Assembly (NCBI GenBank): GCA_964431385.1
Contig: CAYSJM010000013.1
Location: forward strand, 1-64,000
Source of the DNA: UTCHB3 sp964431385
Lineage (GTDB): Bacteria > Bacteroidota > Ignavibacteria > Ignavibacteriales > Ignavibacteriaceae
DNA: 64,000 nucleotides
Direction of reading: 5' to 3'
Below, piece by piece: positions 1 through 7,969 of the stretch (positions are counted from its first letter, which is position 1; each line of letters opens with the position of its first letter). The translations under genes and the position numbers were made by a program. A model generated the notes under the pieces. That model made no database searches. It was given only the letters and a program-made list of their open reading frames with translations, and was not told the DNA's origin.

Positions 1-126
1 CTAACTTGTCAAGGTGGGGGAACTAACCCATCCGTGCAAATCCTTGTCTAATCTGTGAAATCCGTAGAACCATACCACCTATCTGTTTTAATCTGCCTAA
101 TTTGCGTGTATCTGTGCACTCCGGCG
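1..126. repeat. Intergenic repeat remnant (ATCTGTG/ATCCGTG family)
   Basis: The first bases hold several degenerate copies of words such as AATCTGTGAAATCCGTAG, ATCTGTTTTAATCTGCC and GTGTATCTGTGCA. A reverse-oriented relative lies at about 16540-16615. No reading frame here looks like a real gene. I read it as a non-coding dispersed repeat downstream of the DUF4249 gene; its function is unknown. Confidence 0.5.
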
Positions 127-127
127 A

Positions 128-1099
128 TTACAACCTGCTACGATATCCAAAAGACTGCACAAAATTCTCTTCAACATTGATCTTTCGGGATGAGACGAGG
201 TATGCCCCAAAGACACCAAGCCCACCTTCGATGTTGCTGAAGACTACTTCATCGAGCCTGACGGAGAAATCATCGAGGAAACCTTCTGTTGAACCGTAAT
301 AGTTGCCGAGATTTTTATCCATAACCAGCATTTCGAGAATGGCATCCTGGATAACATAGGAATATTTATCCTGGTCGCCGGCGGAGATATCGGACATGAT
401 TTTGTTGATTGAGGCGTATTCGTAGATGAGGATTTTATCTCTCGTAATTCCGGGGAAAAGAGGTTTTTGGGTTCCGGCAACATCCACATATTTGAGAGGG
501 ATTTCCTTTTTATACCCTTTCACAACGCCGTTTTTATCGGTCGCATAGTATAGAACAAGCTTGGGGACATAGATGTTATCGGGTGAACCTGTCCACTGAA
601 TCGTGAGAGCTTTTTCGGTCGGGTTTTGCGTGATAGTGGAAATAAAGTTCTTTGAGAGCCTAAAATCGAGATCACGCGGAACAACACACTTCGATTTAAG
701 TACTTTGCCATTTGGCATTGTGGCGGTAAGGGTAAGTGTATCGTTCGGGCGGGCTTTCATTTGGTTTAGCACATAGACCGGTGCGGGACTGCCATATTTT
801 TGTCCGATCTCACTCGAAGTGGAGTCTTTGAAGAGATAGGTGTTGCTGTAAAATTTTGAATAGATGGAAATCGCAGCTCCGGAAATGAAGGGAGAAACGG
901 AATTTTCGTTGGGGTTAAATCCAGGGACATCGTAGGTTTTTGCTGCGATGGCGATTTGTTTCACCGAGTCACCTTTGATGACCAAATTTAAAAGATATTT
1001 TTCTTCGTAATTCTTTTTTGGATCAAAGGAAGTGTCGCATCCCGAGAGGATGACGGTAATAAAAAGAATAAAAAATCCTGATAAAAATCTGTTCATCAT
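128..1099 (-). CDS. DUF4249 family outer-membrane lipoprotein
   Basis: A 323-residue protein with a lipoprotein signal peptide: hydrophobic residues 5-18, then a lipobox with Cys21 as the lipidated residue. The body is beta-rich, begins near residue 33 with a region resembling the DUF4249 start, and has no catalytic motif I recognise. In Bacteroidota-type genomes DUF4249 lipoproteins are regularly encoded directly after a TonB-dependent receptor, as here: the ATG overlaps the receptor's TGA in an ATGATGA arrangement, so the two are co-translated. A role as accessory surface lipoprotein of that receptor is inferred; the substrate is unknown. Confidence 0.8.
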   Translation of the reverse strand: MMNRFLSGFFILFITVILSGCDTSFDPKKNYEEKYLLNLVIKGDSVKQIAIAAKTYDVPGFNPNENSVSPFISGAAISIYSKFYSNTYLFKDSTSSEIGQKYGSPAPVYVLNQMKARPNDTLTLTATMPNGKVLKSKCVVPRDLDFRLSKNFISTITQNPTEKALTIQWTGSPDNIYVPKLVLYYATDKNGVVKGYKKEIPLKYVDVAGTQKPLFPGITRDKILIYEYASINKIMSDISAGDQDKYSYVIQDAILEMLVMDKNLGNYYGSTEGFLDDFSVRLDEVVFSNIEGGLGVFGAYLVSSRKINVEENFVQSFGYRSRL

Positions 1100-3324
1100 A
1101 TTTGCACCTTCAAAGAAAGAGATGGGAGGAAAGGAAGCATATCCACTCGTTCACCTGTTTTATCGTCAAAATAGAAGATATTTCTTCTATCGTAAACATT
1201 GATGATGCTAAAGTCGAGGGTACAAGCCATATAATAGATAAAAAGTGTTTTTGAGATTCCGATATCCATTCTGTGATAAACAGGGAATCTTTCGGAGTTT
1301 ACGAGACCGTAAAGACTTTTTGGACTATACTGACCGAGAGCCAGCCATTGGGTCCAAAAGTCATCAATTTTGAATCTGTCGATGTACCCGGCAAGCGGTG
1401 TGTAAGGTCTTCCGGTCGAAAAATTCCATGTAACATAGATATTCCAGCCGTCACCGGGATTAAATCCGAGGATTGTGTTTAAAGAATGTCTTGTGTCGTA
1501 TCGAGGAGAATATTTTGTTCCGTCTTTAAATTTGTAAGCCCAACCGAGTGAATAACCCGCCTTGAAGTAGAACATATCAGACTGCATGAGCAAATCGGCT
1601 TCAAATCCGTATGATTCACCATTAAGCTGAATAAGATCGGGATCACCTGCGGTAAATTTGCGGTCGTTAAAGTCAGTGAGGTTTTTGATATCCTTATAAT
1701 AACCTTCGAGTTCGAGGACAATGCCGGGAAGTGGTGCTATTTTCACACCGGCAATGTAATGGTAAGCCTCGGGGGTGGTTAAATAGTCGGGGACAATGAT
1801 CCAGGGTTCAAATATTGAAAGCAGATCGTTCTCATCAACAAGAGTTGTAACTTCCTGAGAATATTTTCCAAAAGATGCTTTTAAAGTGAGCCAATCGGCG
1901 ACTTTATAGGTGGTTTTTATTCGAGGTTCTATGAAACCTGCACGATTTTTAGTTAAAGTTGTCATTAAAATTCTGCCACCGATATCAAGTCCAAAATCTT
2001 CAAACCGTAAAAACTTGTATTTCAGATAGATGTTCATCGAGACGCCATTTCCTTCGAGTTTGGTTCTGGAGCCGCGAAGATTTTCCTGATCGAGTGTGGA
2101 ATTGAAGATAGTTGTGTGCAGTCCGACTCCGAGTTCGTCTCTTGAATCAAAAATGTATGTGAAATTCCATTTGGATGAAAAATCAGTTACACTGTTTTTC
2201 CTGTCTTTTACAGCACTAAGATTAGGAGTGATTGCAGCGTCGAAGGTGGAGAGTGAAAAAGTCATTTCTGAGAAAATAGGTGCAGCCCATACCTGGTACC
2301 AGTTTAAGCCCATAACATTGTTTTTCAGTGAATAATCCTCTTTTACCGGATCATTATTCTTTAGATCGTCCTGACTTCCAAAAAGATGGAAAACAAATTT
2401 TGAATTTTCAAGAATTTCCGGATTGCTGTAATTAATTTTAAAGGAGTAGTCGTAAAAATCGAATGGTGATGTTTTATTGTTCAGGAATTTTTTCAGCGTT
2501 TCAGTGAAGTAGCTTTTTCTACCCGTTAAGATAAAACTCCCGCCGGGTATTGGTCCTTCAAGAAAGGCTTTTCCGGAAAGCAGTGAAGCATTAAGCCCTG
2601 CACTAAAGTGATTTTTATTACCATCTTTGGTGATAATATCGAGTACGGAAGAAAGCCTGCCGCCGTGTTCGGCTGAAAAGCCCCCTTTGTGGAATTCGAG
2701 AGCTGATGCAATTTCGGGATCGACAACGGAAAAAATTCCAAGTGCATGAAAAGGGTTATAGATTGTTGCACCGTTAAGGAGTACAACATTTTGTTCGTTG
2801 TCACTTCCGCGAACAAAATATCTTGCCGACACATCGCCTGTTGTGCTAACGCCCGCTGTGTATTGCAGAGTTCGCAATATATCGGCTTCCACTCCTTTAG
2901 GGAGGAGCTTTATCTCCTGGGCGGTAATTTTTTCGAGACCAAGATCGGTTGCGTTTGCTTCCACAGTCTTTTCACCATAAACGGTCAGAGTTTGAGTGGT
3001 ATAAGTTGAAGGGACAAGTTTCACATCAATTTGTGTGATTTTACCGGCAGGGAGGTTAACTGTAATCTCCATCGGTTTGTAGCCGACCATTGAATAGACA
3101 ATGGTCTGTTTGCCTTCAGGAACCGAAGTGATGATATAATACCCTGAAGTGTTGGTTGCAGCACCTACTGAAGTCCCCTTTATAATCACATTGGCATAAA
3201 TAACAGCTTCGCCGTTTGTTGAGTCGGAAACAAATCCTCTTAAAGTGGCTTTGTAGGGTTCAGGGGTGGCTTGTGAGAAAATAATTGATGATGCTAACAG
3301 AAGAAGAAGTGGAAAAAATTTCAA
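1096..3324 (-). CDS. TonB-dependent receptor with carboxypeptidase-regulatory-like N-terminal domain
   Basis: A 742-residue outer-membrane receptor. A signal peptide covers residues 1-19, then a CarboxypepD_reg-like beta-sandwich at about 25-105, a plug domain at about 125-235 (conserved RGSDNEQNVVLLNGATIYNP stretch), and a 22-strand-type barrel to the C-terminus. The start is TTG, chosen because it gives a clean signal peptide and has GAGGAG eight bases upstream. It would import a ligand across the outer membrane using TonB/ExbBD energy; no ligand can be named. It is first in a two-gene operon with the DUF4249 lipoprotein. A hairpin at 3354-3380 lies in its leader. Confidence 0.88.
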   Translation of the reverse strand: MKFFPLLLLLASSIIFSQATPEPYKATLRGFVSDSTNGEAVIYANVIIKGTSVGAATNTSGYYIITSVPEGKQTIVYSMVGYKPMEITVNLPAGKITQIDVKLVPSTYTTQTLTVYGEKTVEANATDLGLEKITAQEIKLLPKGVEADILRTLQYTAGVSTTGDVSARYFVRGSDNEQNVVLLNGATIYNPFHALGIFSVVDPEIASALEFHKGGFSAEHGGRLSSVLDIITKDGNKNHFSAGLNASLLSGKAFLEGPIPGGSFILTGRKSYFTETLKKFLNNKTSPFDFYDYSFKINYSNPEILENSKFVFHLFGSQDDLKNNDPVKEDYSLKNNVMGLNWYQVWAAPIFSEMTFSLSTFDAAITPNLSAVKDRKNSVTDFSSKWNFTYIFDSRDELGVGLHTTIFNSTLDQENLRGSRTKLEGNGVSMNIYLKYKFLRFEDFGLDIGGRILMTTLTKNRAGFIEPRIKTTYKVADWLTLKASFGKYSQEVTTLVDENDLLSIFEPWIIVPDYLTTPEAYHYIAGVKIAPLPGIVLELEGYYKDIKNLTDFNDRKFTAGDPDLIQLNGESYGFEADLLMQSDMFYFKAGYSLGWAYKFKDGTKYSPRYDTRHSLNTILGFNPGDGWNIYVTWNFSTGRPYTPLAGYIDRFKIDDFWTQWLALGQYSPKSLYGLVNSERFPVYHRMDIGISKTLFIYYMACTLDFSIINVYDRRNIFYFDDKTGERVDMLPFLPSLSLKVQI

Positions 3325-3353
3325 ACAGGATACTCCTCGAGAGAAATGAGATA

Positions 3354-3380
3354 CCGGCTGTGGATGATTGCCTCAGCCGG
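3354..3380 (-). promoter_or_regulatory. Leader hairpin upstream of the TonB receptor
   Basis: CCGGCTG at 3354-3360 pairs with CAGCCGG at 3374-3380, leaving a 13-base loop. It sits 30-56 bases upstream of the receptor start. No T-run follows on the minus strand, so it is not an obvious terminator of the preceding cupin gene. It may be a leader structure or a protein-binding palindrome. Confidence 0.35.
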
Positions 3381-3452
3381 CATAATCAATAAAAAGACAA
3401 ATTAATTGTCCAATATTAAAGAATTAGGAGAAATTATTTTGTAGAAATAAAA

Positions 3453-3770
3453 TTATCCTTTAATCATAATGAGCATCATTTTGGTTTTTTCGAGTGCAAC
3501 AAGACCGTGAGGGACATTTGCGGGGAGTTTTATTATGCCACCGGCCTCAACGATAAAAGGTTCACCACCAATTTTAATCTCCATTGCACCCTCAACGACA
3601 TTAACGAGTGCATCGAATGGTGAAGTGTGTTCAGTTAGATTTTCTTCTTTGTCGAAAGCAAAAAGAGTTACATTTCCCGAAGGATTTTTTAACAACTGTC
3701 TGCTGACAATCGATTTTTCCGAATATGAAATCAGTCCGGAAAGGTTACCATTTAAATCAATATTTAACAT
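3453..3770 (-). CDS. Small cupin-domain protein, last gene of the nos operon
   Basis: A 105-residue single-domain cupin. The two cupin motifs are recognisable: a His-containing strand near residues 49-65 (HTSPFDALVNVVEGAMEI) and a second with PANVPHG near the C-terminus, so a metal site is plausible. The ATG at 3770 is preferred to an upstream TTG because a GAGG ribosome site precedes it. The gene follows the DUF59 gene after a repeat-filled 60-base spacer and reads in the same direction as the nos genes. Small cupins of this kind are often found near NO and denitrification genes. Substrate and reaction are unknown. Confidence 0.75.
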   Translation of the reverse strand: MLNIDLNGNLSGLISYSEKSIVSRQLLKNPSGNVTLFAFDKEENLTEHTSPFDALVNVVEGAMEIKIGGEPFIVEAGGIIKLPANVPHGLVALEKTKMMLIMIKG

Positions 3771-3787
3771 TTTAAGCCTCAAATTAT

Positions 3788-3835
3788 TTGAATTACTGCA
3801 TTATTGGATTATTGAATTACTGCATTATTGGATTA
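3788..3835. repeat. Perfect tandem 24-bp repeat between operon genes
   Basis: Two exact head-to-tail copies of a 24-bp unit lie at 3788-3811 and 3812-3835; each begins TTGAATTACTGC and ends ATTATTGGATTA. The stop codon of the DUF59 gene (3833-3835) lies inside the second copy. Related words occur at 5971-6003 and 12969-13005, so this is a dispersed repeat family. Confidence 0.85.
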
Positions 3836-4141
3836 ATCAAACATCGTATCGAGTTTGTTTTTAGCTTCTACGGACATTTTTTCGGGTGTCCACTGTGGTT
3901 CCCAAACAAGATCGATAAAAATTCTGTATTGGGGGAAACTTGATTGAAGTTGTCTTTCAACCCACTGGAGGATGCTGTCGTGCATCGGGCATCCAGGAGT
4001 TGTCAGGGTCATCCTCACTAAGATCACATCTTCACGGATGATGACATCGTAGATTAGCCCCAATTCAACAATATTCAGGTTGAGTTCGGGATCGATAACA
4101 TTCTCTAAAGAATTTAGTACCATTTCATTTGTTGGTATCAA
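3833..4141 (-). CDS. DUF59/MIP18 family Fe-S assembly-like protein
   Basis: A 102-residue protein with the DUF59 hallmark ENVIDPELNLNIVELGLIYD near its N-terminus and a central TTPGCPMHD motif holding the conserved Cys. Relatives such as SufT and PaaD act in iron-sulfur cluster assembly or maturation. The TTG start at 4141 is preferred over the later ATG because a strong AAGAGGTGATG ribosome site precedes it and family alignments need these residues. It overlaps the ribosome site with the end of the preceding membrane-protein gene. A role in maturing Fe-S proteins damaged by NO is inferred from the neighbouring Rrf2 and DUF2249 genes. Confidence 0.85.
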   Translation of the reverse strand: MIPTNEMVLNSLENVIDPELNLNIVELGLIYDVIIREDVILVRMTLTTPGCPMHDSILQWVERQLQSSFPQYRIFIDLVWEPQWTPEKMSVEAKNKLDTMFD

Positions 4142-4145
4142 GGCA

Positions 4146-5411
4146 TCACCTCTTATAGATTGAAAGTATATTGTATGAAAAAAGGAGTATTCCGACGAGA
4201 TAAAGAGAAAATCCTGTTAGAACCACTACCGGAAAGTTAAACAGAATCGCCACCACTATCACCAAAATGGAAAAATTTGTAATGTAATATTGGGTTTTCG
4301 AGAGATTTCTATTGTAAAGATCTTTCAGAAGTGGCACTTCTTTTAATCCAACCTGGGCACTATAATAGTGAAACCAGATCAGAAAAGGAATTATTTTATA
4401 CATCTGCCCAAGAATCAGCTGGGTAATGAAACCAAAAATAAGTATGAACCCATAGAGCACGGGGAGGTTAATTTTCCCCAATGTTTCATTGTTTATAAAC
4501 AGTGAAGCAACTGCAATGAGAACTGTAATTAGAAGCGAAGTGTAGGCAAAAAGTGAAAATTTTATACCAAGATCGATGTTTTTCTTCATTCTTTTTTTAA
4601 TTATCAACATGATTTGATAAAAGAACAGGAGAAAACCAAGGGCAAGCATTGGTATAAATATATAATCACCAACTGTGCCCAAACCGAGGATTCTGAAGAT
4701 TGAAAAACCAACAACACCTGAATTCACAAGAACAAATACACCCCACGCAGGTTTGACAGAGAAGCCGTGAGAGAGGGTAAACATCGGGATTAACTTCAGG
4801 GAAACACCTGCGATCACGAGACCAATCCAACCTGCAATTCCAATATGTGCATGCACAGTCAGCAGACTAAGATGGTCCCCCGGAATAAATGGAAAAGCAA
4901 GATTAATAGCGAGAAGAAGCCCGAGAATAACCACAAAAAAGAGATGGATATTTGAAGCCATCAGGAAAATTCCGGTAAGGTTATTCTTTTTCCTCTTGCT
5001 GAGAGTAATCATAATGTTGATCAAAAAGAGGAAAATGGAGAAAACAATTAATGCTCCGCCCGTTATCATCAATTTGCCAAACGAGAAAACCCAAAAGGAA
5101 TATACGAGAATGATCAGACCCGCTACATGGAATCCATATTGTGCAAAAGCGAGCTTTTCAGAGTGAACTTTAACCTTCAGAATGATTGATATCAACTGAA
5201 ATATCGCTCCAAAAATGGTTAGAGCAATCCAGCCGAGTATGGTCAAGTGGGTAATCGCGAGCAGTTTGGGTGAGAAGTGGTGCCCTGAAACTTCTTCGTA
5301 ACTTACTACCATCATTATACTTACAGCTATAAGTGAAATGATTGCGGAGATAAAATATGTTGAAACAAGTCTGAAAGAAGGTGAAAGCTTTGTTGCAAAT
5401 CCGGGAACCAT
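4146..5411 (-). CDS. Polytopic membrane protein resembling haem-copper oxidase subunit I / NnrS-type proteins
   Basis: A 421-residue integral membrane protein with about twelve hydrophobic segments. Two segments share the same pattern, a His followed by ILGWIALTIFG near residue 60 and HAHIGIAGWIGLVIAG near residue 195, which recalls haem- or copper-ligating helices of oxidase subunit I and NnrS families. The complete set of oxidase active-site histidines is not evident, so terminal-oxidase activity is doubtful. The ATG at 5411 is chosen because AGAAGGA lies just upstream and the DUF2249 stop is at 5413. Its position between DUF2249 and DUF59 genes behind an Rrf2 regulator suggests a job in NO response or copper/haem handling. 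Precise function is unknown. Confidence 0.65.
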   Translation of the reverse strand: MVPGFATKLSPSFRLVSTYFISAIISLIAVSIMMVVSYEEVSGHHFSPKLLAITHLTILGWIALTIFGAIFQLISIILKVKVHSEKLAFAQYGFHVAGLIILVYSFWVFSFGKLMITGGALIVFSIFLFLINIMITLSKRKKNNLTGIFLMASNIHLFFVVILGLLLAINLAFPFIPGDHLSLLTVHAHIGIAGWIGLVIAGVSLKLIPMFTLSHGFSVKPAWGVFVLVNSGVVGFSIFRILGLGTVGDYIFIPMLALGFLLFFYQIMLIIKKRMKKNIDLGIKFSLFAYTSLLITVLIAVASLFINNETLGKINLPVLYGFILIFGFITQLILGQMYKIIPFLIWFHYYSAQVGLKEVPLLKDLYNRNLSKTQYYITNFSILVIVVAILFNFPVVVLTGFSLYLVGILLFSYNILSIYKR

Positions 5412-5412
5412 C

Positions 5413-5955
5413 TTAATCCTTCTTGGATATGACAACTTTATAATAGCCGTCATTTATTTTAGTTGTGATCGCTTGATAACCGAGTTCATCCAATTTTTCG
5501 TAGAGCATCATTGGTTCACGGTGGTGATGAACGAGTAGAATTGCCTTTTCATCCATCTGTCTCAGTTTTTCGAGAATTTTTACCATCGGCTCCGGTGGTT
5601 CAAGGTCTCTTACATCAATCTCAATAACCTCAGGGCGTTCCGGTACCACTTCAGATTTGATAGCTGTTTCAGGGTTTGATGTGTGATTTGCCTTAAAAAA
5701 ATAGACATGAAAAACTGAATCGACGACATCGGTGTGGTGGCTAAATCCTCTTTTTGCGAGAACAGAATAGAGGGGCATCGGCTCAAATGAGTTTATCAAA
5801 TGGAAGATTTCTCCCTCTTTTAAGAGTGATATATGATCCATGATAAGATGGAAAGGATCGACACCTCCTGCGAGAGTTTCTCGAACATCGAGAGTAAGTT
5901 TAGGTGAATTTGCGATAAATTCTACCAGATTGCCTTTAATTTCATTCACTGACAC
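5413..5955 (-). CDS. Tandem DUF2249 domain protein
   Basis: A 180-residue protein with two DUF2249 (TusA-like fold) repeats. The second, residues about 108-180, is canonical: IDVRDLEPPEPM, then LLVHHHREPMMLYEKL, then a C-terminal strand. The first, from about residue 15, keeps LDVRETLAGGVDPF and the FEPMPLYSVL segment. DUF2249 genes are commonly linked to denitrification and NO detoxification genes. I chose the GTG at 5955 because its leader TTGAGGCATAAA nearly matches the TTGAGGCTTAAA leader of the cupin gene. Two bases separate start and stop codons of this gene and the downstream membrane protein. Confidence 0.78.
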   Translation of the reverse strand: MSVNEIKGNLVEFIANSPKLTLDVRETLAGGVDPFHLIMDHISLLKEGEIFHLINSFEPMPLYSVLAKRGFSHHTDVVDSVFHVYFFKANHTSNPETAIKSEVVPERPEVIEIDVRDLEPPEPMVKILEKLRQMDEKAILLVHHHREPMMLYEKLDELGYQAITTKINDGYYKVVISKKD

Positions 5956-5970
5956 TTTATGCCTCAAAAT

Positions 5971-6003
5971 AATTGGATTACTGAATTACTGAATTATTGG
6001 ATT
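5971..6003. repeat. Copy of the ATTATTGGATT / ATTACTGAATT repeat
   Basis: This stretch holds short iterations of ATTGGATTACTGAATTACTG and GAATTATTGGATT, related to the tandem repeat at 3788-3835. The last residues and the stop codon of the Rrf2 gene are encoded inside it, and the spacer before the DUF2249 ribosome site is made of it. Confidence 0.7.
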
Positions 6004-6460
6004 TCCTGATCATGCGAAGTTTGATTTCATCTTCGAATATGTTTTTAATTTTTGTGATCGATTTTTCCTTCACTTCTTCGAGATTTGTAGTGGAAAAGAG
6101 TAACCATGCTGTTTCTCTCAGCTTATTCCATTGATCATGTACAGGGCAGGGGTCGTCGGGATTACATCTGTTAAATCCAAGGACGCACATGTTAAAAACC
6201 TCGAGCCCGTCGAGAGCGTTAATGATATCTATCATTTTAATCTGTGAAGCGGGGAGAGAAAGACTGAACCCGCCACCATTTCCTCTTTTGGAATCGATCA
6301 ATTCAGAATTTGTAAGTTGTTGCAGTATTTTCCCCGTAAATTCTTTTGGGATATTGAGTGTCCCTGAGATTTCACCAACGGTCATTGTTGTTCCGGCAGG
6401 GAGGGTCGAAAGGAGCAGAACAGTCTGCAGACCATATTCACATTTTTTTGAAAAAATCAT
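5978..6460 (-). CDS. Rrf2 family Fe-S transcriptional regulator (NsrR-like)
   Basis: A 160-residue Rrf2 protein. The winged helix-turn-helix occupies residues 1-80 with the typical start, a GLQTVLLL helix and the GNGGGFSL wing. Three cysteines, Cys92, Cys99 and Cys105, are placed as in cluster-binding NsrR/IscR proteins, so an Fe-S cluster sensing NO or redox state is likely. It follows nosY by seven bases, pointing to control of N2O respiration or the NO response. A candidate operator lies upstream of the operon's first gene at 12886-12907. The last few residues come from a repeat. NsrR identity is inferred; IscR-like regulators look similar. Confidence 0.85.
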   Translation of the reverse strand: MIFSKKCEYGLQTVLLLSTLPAGTTMTVGEISGTLNIPKEFTGKILQQLTNSELIDSKRGNGGGFSLSLPASQIKMIDIINALDGLEVFNMCVLGFNRCNPDDPCPVHDQWNKLRETAWLLFSTTNLEEVKEKSITKIKNIFEDEIKLRMIRKSNNSVIQ

Positions 6461-6467
6461 ATTAAAC

Positions 6468-7250
6468 CTAAAAATCTTTTTTATTAAATTTCAAAAGTGC
6501 ACCACCGAGAGGAACGACAGCCCAGAGGAGCAAGGCGGACGCTGAGACGAGTGTGCCTGTTGCAGATTGAAAATATTCCTGAAAAATTGCACCCGTATAG
6601 CCCATCAGAGCGGCAGAGTCGAGATGAATCAGGCAAAATATTCGAGCCAGATCGATTGGATTAAAAGAACTTATCATAAGCAAAGGGAGCTCGAGAGGAT
6701 AGTCAGCGAAATAAACCGATATTGCCAGGATAAAACCATCATACAAAAGAGCGAGCAGAAACCAAATTGAAAGAGAGATTCCAAAACCTTTTGCCTTGTC
6801 ATCCTGATAAATTGCTATCAAAAAAGCTATTGCGATAAAGATAAAAGTAATAAATGCACCCGTGGTCAGCAACGAAAGAAGTGCCGGTAAAATTGAAATT
6901 GTGATATCAGAAAAGATAAGAAACGGGATCAGTATCCCAAAAAACTGAGCCATAACAAGCGGGATTGAAACACCGAGCCAGATTCCGGAAACAAGATTGA
7001 CCCTCTTCACCGGCTGCGTGAGCATAAAAAGAATATAACCTTTGCTGTTGTAGTAAAATGTGGTTCCATGGAGTAATGTAAGCAGTGGAACAAATGAGAC
7101 ATTGATGCTAAGAATGTTTGCTATTACACCCGAGGGTTCATTGGTAAAATGGAATATCAATGAAGTAAAGACGGTAAAAAAGAGAAAATAAAAGATGACG
7201 AGGCGTGACCTCAAAACATCTCTTAATTGATACTTGAAGATTTTTATCAT
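6468..7250 (-). CDS. nosY: ABC transporter permease of the nos maturation system
   Basis: A 260-residue integral membrane protein with six predicted helices and an N-terminal MIKIFKYQLRDVLRSR segment typical of ABC-2/NosY permeases. With NosF and NosD it forms the complex that supports assembly of the tetranuclear CuZ centre of nitrous oxide reductase in the periplasm. The ATG at 7250 overlaps the nosF TGA by four bases (ATGA); an in-frame ATG at 7259 is the alternative. Gene order nosD-nosF-nosY is the classical one, which makes the assignment firm despite low motif content. Confidence 0.88.
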   Translation of the reverse strand: MIKIFKYQLRDVLRSRLVIFYFLFFTVFTSLIFHFTNEPSGVIANILSINVSFVPLLTLLHGTTFYYNSKGYILFMLTQPVKRVNLVSGIWLGVSIPLVMAQFFGILIPFLIFSDITISILPALLSLLTTGAFITFIFIAIAFLIAIYQDDKAKGFGISLSIWFLLALLYDGFILAISVYFADYPLELPLLMISSFNPIDLARIFCLIHLDSAALMGYTGAIFQEYFQSATGTLVSASALLLWAVVPLGGALLKFNKKDF

Positions 7251-7969
7251 GTCGTGCATGGAACAAACTCTCTTGTCATAATTTTTGCAACAGCTCTTTC
7301 GAGATCAGGGGTATCGTTTATAATCTTCAAATTTTCAACGCTACCACTATATTTTACGGTTCCTTCAAGAAGAAAAATCACCTGTTCTGCAAGTTCATCC
7401 ACTTCGGGCATGATGTGCGAAGTTAAAATAACAGTGGTTCCTGAATTGTGTGCAGAACGGATTTTTTCTTTTAATATTCCTGAAGCAACGGGATCGAGGG
7501 AAGAAGTAGGTTCATCGAGAATGAGCAACTCCGGTCTGAACATGAATGCGATAGCTGCTGATAATTTTTGAAGTGTCCCCCCCGAGAGCTGTTTTATCTG
7601 TTTGTTCTGATGCTCTTCGAGGCCAAATTTGGTATAAAGTTCAAGATCATAATCTTGCACATCACTTCTAAGATCTTTCAGAAGACGGATGGACTCCTTA
7701 ACCATTAAGTTCGGCGGGAAACCGTGATTTTGGGGAAGATATCCGATTCTTTTTCTGTATTCTGTGTTGTTTTTAATCGTAATACCGTCAAAATAAACAG
7801 TTCCGTCATTTGGGATAACGAGACCGAGAATCGATTTTAACAGGGTGGTCTTCCCTGAACCATTTGGACCCACAATAGCTGTAACCGTGCTTTTTTTAAT
7901 GTCGATGGAGACGCTATCGAGAGCGACCTGTTTTTTATAGACCTTTGAGAGTTCCACAGTCTTTATCAT
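7247..7969 (-). CDS. nosF: ABC transporter ATP-binding protein of the nos maturation system
   Basis: A 240-residue ABC ATPase. Walker A is GPNGSGKTT at residues 34-42, the Q-loop follows at YLPQNHGF, the signature is LSGGTLQK, Walker B is LLILDEP and the switch His is in LTSHIMPEVDE. It energises NosY for CuZ maturation of NosZ. The ATG at 7969 overlaps the nosD stop by four bases and the stop overlaps nosY, so all three are translationally coupled. The ATPase alone could serve any ABC-2 exporter; the context makes NosF the clear choice. Confidence 0.92.
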   Translation of the reverse strand: MIKTVELSKVYKKQVALDSVSIDIKKSTVTAIVGPNGSGKTTLLKSILGLVIPNDGTVYFDGITIKNNTEYRKRIGYLPQNHGFPPNLMVKESIRLLKDLRSDVQDYDLELYTKFGLEEHQNKQIKQLSGGTLQKLSAAIAFMFRPELLILDEPTSSLDPVASGILKEKIRSAHNSGTTVILTSHIMPEVDELAEQVIFLLEGTVKYSGSVENLKIINDTPDLERAVAKIMTREFVPCTT

